From contig NZ_JAMSLX010000005.1 in NCBI RefSeq assembly GCF_023806085.1, forward strand, positions 1-64,000: DNA of 64,000 nucleotides, written 5' to 3'. The stretch's first letter is position 1. Each line of letters begins with the position of its first letter. Below are positions 61,609-64,000 of the stretch, piece after piece. The notes below the pieces were generated by a model that saw only the letters and a program-made list of their open reading frames with translations, ran no database searches and was not told where the DNA came from. This DNA is from Hephaestia sp. MAHUQ-44. Lineage in GTDB: Bacteria; Pseudomonadota; Alphaproteobacteria; Sphingomonadales; Sphingomonadaceae. Made by a program: the position numbers and the translations under genes.

Positions 61609-63471
61609 TCATTTAGCCGACAATCTGGTCACTTTCTGCCCGTCCTTGCTCGTGAACGAGAAGGCCGAGACGCCCGCACCCGCGAGCTTGTTGACGAACG
61701 CCTGCGCCTCGGCCTGCGTTTTGAACGGCCCCGTCAGCACGCGGTTGGTGGCGTTGAGCGGCGTCCACCAGCCCTGCTTGCCCTTGAGCAAAGCCGGTGC
61801 CTTGTCGACCACGCCGGCATACGCGCGTGCCAGCGTCGACACATTGGCCCCACCGGCGACCTGAACCCAGAAGCGCGCGGGCTCCGCCTTGGCCTTTTTC
61901 GCCTCGGCCGCCTGCTTCGCCGCCGCTGCGGCTTTATCCGCCGCCGCCTTCTTGTCCGCCGCGATCTTGTCTTCAGCCGCCTTCTTCGCTGCGGCCTTGC
62001 GGTCGGCTTCCGCCTTTGCGGCGCGCTCGGCCTTGCGGTCGGCAGCGACCTTGATCGCGGCAAGACGATCGGCCTCGGCTTTGGCGGCGGCGGCATCGAG
62101 CGCGATTTGTGCCTTGGCGACGTCATCGGCGTCGTTGGCGGGCGCTCCCGTTGCCGGGGCGGCCGATACGGCCGGCGCCCGGCCCGGCATCGGCGCGACA
62201 CCGAGTTCGCTCGCCGGCACGCTGATATTGGCGATGATCCGGGCCAGGATCGAATCCTCGCCGCCGATCACCGGCGTCACGGGCGCCGTGCTCGCGCGCG
62301 TCACAGGCGTCGGCGTCGGTGACGGTGGCAACGTTGGCCCGGGGACTGACGTCGGGGTTAGGGCCGAGATCGGGCTGTTCGCCGCCATGCGGACAGACGC
62401 AGCCACGGGCGGTGCCACGGGCGACAGCGCGTTCGGGCCTGGTGCCTTCAAGGGCGCCGCCGCGGGCGTTGAAACCGGCGGCGCCTGCGTTGCGGTCGCC
62501 GCCATCGCGGTGCGGCCCGGCCGGAGCGGCTTGGACTGCGATTTTTCAGGCTTTTCAGCCACCGAACGTTGGACCGGTTGTGGCACCGGGACGGGCGGCG
62601 GTGCAGCGGCGGCCAATCGTGTTGGCGCCGTCTCGCCTCCAAGCGGCGGCAAAGGTGGCGCCAGTTTCGCATCGGCCAGGCGAGTCGGGCTCGACCGTAC
62701 TTCGCCGAAATGGACCGCGAAGGCGCGATCCACCGCCGACAATCCGGCAAGCTGCGCGAAGAAAGGCCGCATCCCCTCGGACGCCGGCCCCGGCATCATC
62801 ACCTTGGCGATCTTCTCCGCCTCATCGGTATCGCCGTTCATCGCCAGAATGAACGCCCGGTCGCGCCACGCCGCGCGATCCTGCCGCCGCAGCAACGGAT
62901 CGAGCGCTGCGATCGCAGTGTCCTTGTCTCCCGAAATACCGAGCGACAACGCGTAACGCCGCACGGTCTCGTCATCCCTGGCCTGGTTCAGCGCAACCCG
63001 ATAGTCGCGCTGCGCATAGGCCTGTGCCCCGATCAGATCGTAGGCGAGCCCGCGTTCGGCCGCGAATTTCTCGACACCATAGCCGCCGCGTTCGGCCTCG
63101 GCGAACAACCGCAGCGCCTCGCCGGGGCGTTCCATCCGCACCAATGTCGCGGCCATGCCTGCCTTCATCCGGGGGTTGCCAGGTGCGATCTTCTCGGCGC
63201 GCGAAAACAGCACCGCCGCTGCCGTCGGATCGCCTAGCAGCAGAGTCAGTTCTCCGGCGCGGATCAGCGCATCCAGATCTTTCGGATTCTTGGCGAGCGT
63301 GCGCATCTGATCGGCAAGCTCGTCGGCATCGGGAGTCGGGGGCGCGACCATCGCCAACCCGCTCGCCGTCCGGTCCGCGGGCTGTGTCGTCTGCGCGACG
63401 GCGGGCGCGGCCATCGCTGCCGACATTCCCGCCAGCAGGGCGATCCCGGAAACGAAAGACGAAAGTTTCAT
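61609..63471 (-). CDS. Exported TPR and SPOR-domain protein with long low-complexity linker
   Basis: A 620-aa envelope protein. It has a signal peptide (ending AAPAVAQ near residue 27), TPR-like repeats (about 50-240), a Pro/Ala/Thr-rich stretch (about 265-440), a Lys/Ala coiled-coil-like run (about 450-540) and a C-terminal SPOR domain (about 545-620, starting ARFWVQVAGG). It probably binds septal peptidoglycan and gathers partners at division. The neighbouring ftsZ end is consistent with this. The start MKLSSFVSG at 63471 is the one giving a signal peptide. Confidence 0.88.
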   Translation of the reverse strand: MKLSSFVSGIALLAGMSAAMAAPAVAQTTQPADRTASGLAMVAPPTPDADELADQMRTLAKNPKDLDALIRAGELTLLLGDPTAAAVLFSRAEKIAPGNPRMKAGMAATLVRMERPGEALRLFAEAERGGYGVEKFAAERGLAYDLIGAQAYAQRDYRVALNQARDDETVRRYALSLGISGDKDTAIAALDPLLRRQDRAAWRDRAFILAMNGDTDEAEKIAKVMMPGPASEGMRPFFAQLAGLSAVDRAFAVHFGEVRSSPTRLADAKLAPPLPPLGGETAPTRLAAAAPPPVPVPQPVQRSVAEKPEKSQSKPLRPGRTAMAATATQAPPVSTPAAAPLKAPGPNALSPVAPPVAASVRMAANSPISALTPTSVPGPTLPPSPTPTPVTRASTAPVTPVIGGEDSILARIIANISVPASELGVAPMPGRAPAVSAAPATGAPANDADDVAKAQIALDAAAAKAEADRLAAIKVAADRKAERAAKAEADRKAAAKKAAEDKIAADKKAAADKAAAAAKQAAEAKKAKAEPARFWVQVAGGANVSTLARAYAGVVDKAPALLKGKQGWWTPLNATNRVLTGPFKTQAEAQAFVNKLAGAGVSAFSFTSKDGQKVTRLSAK

Positions 63472-63571
63472 GAGGTCCCAGCTAGGCGGCGGCGATGCTG
63501 AACACGCACTGACCCCCGCCCGCCGCCGCGACGAAGCGAGCCGCGCCGGCGATGGGCCGGCGCGGACGCGG

Positions 63572-64000
63572 TTACTGGTTGTTCTGACGGTGAAGGAAGC
63601 GCGGAATATCGAGCGCATCCTTGTCGTCGGCAGCTTCGTCGTCGCGGGCGCCTCGGCTGACGCTCGACATCCGCTCGAACAGCGTGCCGCCGAGCTTGAC
63701 CTTGGGCGTAGGCTGCGTCGGCGCGCCGCCCTTCTCGACGATCGGGCTATGCTCGCTCGTCGTCACGCTCTCACCTGCTGCCGAGCCGGCCGACAGCCAG
63801 CGCCGGCGGTTGGGGCGTTCGGCCGGCACCGCAGAATCGGGAATGCTTTCAGCCGGTTCGGGCACGATCGTATCGCTGCCCAGCACGAGTTCGTCATCGT
63901 CCGCCTGCGCCGGAGCGGCGTCGGCGACCGGCGCCTCAACCGCGACGTCCGACACAGGCACCGCCGCTTCGGCGACAGCCGCTTCTTCGGCCGGCTGCGC
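63572..64000 (-). CDS. ftsZ: FtsZ, C-terminal part (gene runs off the right edge)
   Basis: The last 142 codons of a frame that continues beyond the window. They form an Ala/Asp/Glu/Pro-rich disordered linker ending in DALDIPRFLHRQNNQ. The D-IP-x-FL-x-RQ ending is the conserved FtsZ C-terminal peptide that binds membrane anchors such as FtsA. The GTPase domain lies outside the window, so the gene name rests on this peptide and on division-related context. Confidence 0.82.
   Translation of the reverse strand, partial: AQPAEEAAVAEAAVPVSDVAVEAPVADAAPAQADDDELVLGSDTIVPEPAESIPDSAVPAERPNRRRWLSAGSAAGESVTTSEHSPIVEKGGAPTQPTPKVKLGGTLFERMSSVSRGARDDEAADDKDALDIPRFLHRQNNQ

Overview
The window looks like chromosomal DNA from a sphingomonad (Alphaproteobacteria, Sphingomonadales). 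The evidence is high-GC coding with strong G/C third positions, the alphaproteobacterial gene order dgt-argS-SPOR-nagZ-scpA-scpB-tatABC, the PhyR/NepR/EcfG general stress response locus, a five-gene assimilatory sulfate cluster containing DUF2849 and DUF934, and a TamA/TamB pair. I saw no rRNA, tRNA or CRISPR array. The left edge cuts through an IS630-type transposase gene and the right edge through the ftsZ 3' end.

Layout. 0-8.6 kb: IS630 end, an unknown protein, an 87-aa disordered protein, a Bax-inhibitor-like membrane protein, an RNA 2',3'-cyclic phosphodiesterase, an acyl-CoA ligase, dnaE and an HdeD-like membrane protein. 8.6-13.1 kb: a signalling operon on the minus strand (EAL phosphodiesterase, TPR histidine kinase, single-domain receiver). 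13.1-23.2 kb: a possible 17-codon minigene, an EthA-like Baeyer-Villiger monooxygenase, tamA-tamB and an aldehyde dehydrogenase. 23.4-29.7 kb: thiolase, a DUF559 nuclease gene enclosed by inverted repeats, an SH3 protein, a 2-hydroxyacid dehydrogenase, a nitronate monooxygenase-like flavoprotein and a glycosyltransferase. 29.7-35.4 kb: a catabolic operon (acyl-CoA dehydrogenase, alcohol dehydrogenase, phosphotransferase, SDR) divergent from a tandem TetR regulator. 35.5-39.4 kb: siroheme synthesis and sulfite/APS reduction. 39.5-49.2 kb: dnaB, UPF0262, a GH25-like pseudoenzyme, cytidine deaminase, xth, erpA, an M23 peptidase, a DUF455 protein, bcp and glnE. 49.3-53.7 kb: the general stress response locus and an entericidin lipoprotein. 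53.8-64 kb: tatCBA, scpBA, nagZ, SPOR protein, argS, dgt, a second SPOR protein and the ftsZ 3' end.

The main thread is the general stress response. The window encodes the sigma factor EcfG, the partner-switch protein PhyR, two NepR-type anti-sigma factors and a PhyP-like membrane protein whose ATP-binding domain is degenerate. Exact matches to the EcfG promoter pattern (GGAAC, 16-17 bases, CGTT) lie just upstream of two distant genes in the same window, the 87-aa disordered protein and the HdeD-like membrane protein. One-mismatch versions lie upstream of both nepR genes, a 45-aa membrane protein between phyR and ecfG, and the entericidin gene.

Four families of dispersed palindromic repeats occupy intergenic gaps. 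One family flanks the DUF559 gene in inverted orientation, giving a compact cassette of about 0.5 kb that may be a repeat-associated nuclease unit.
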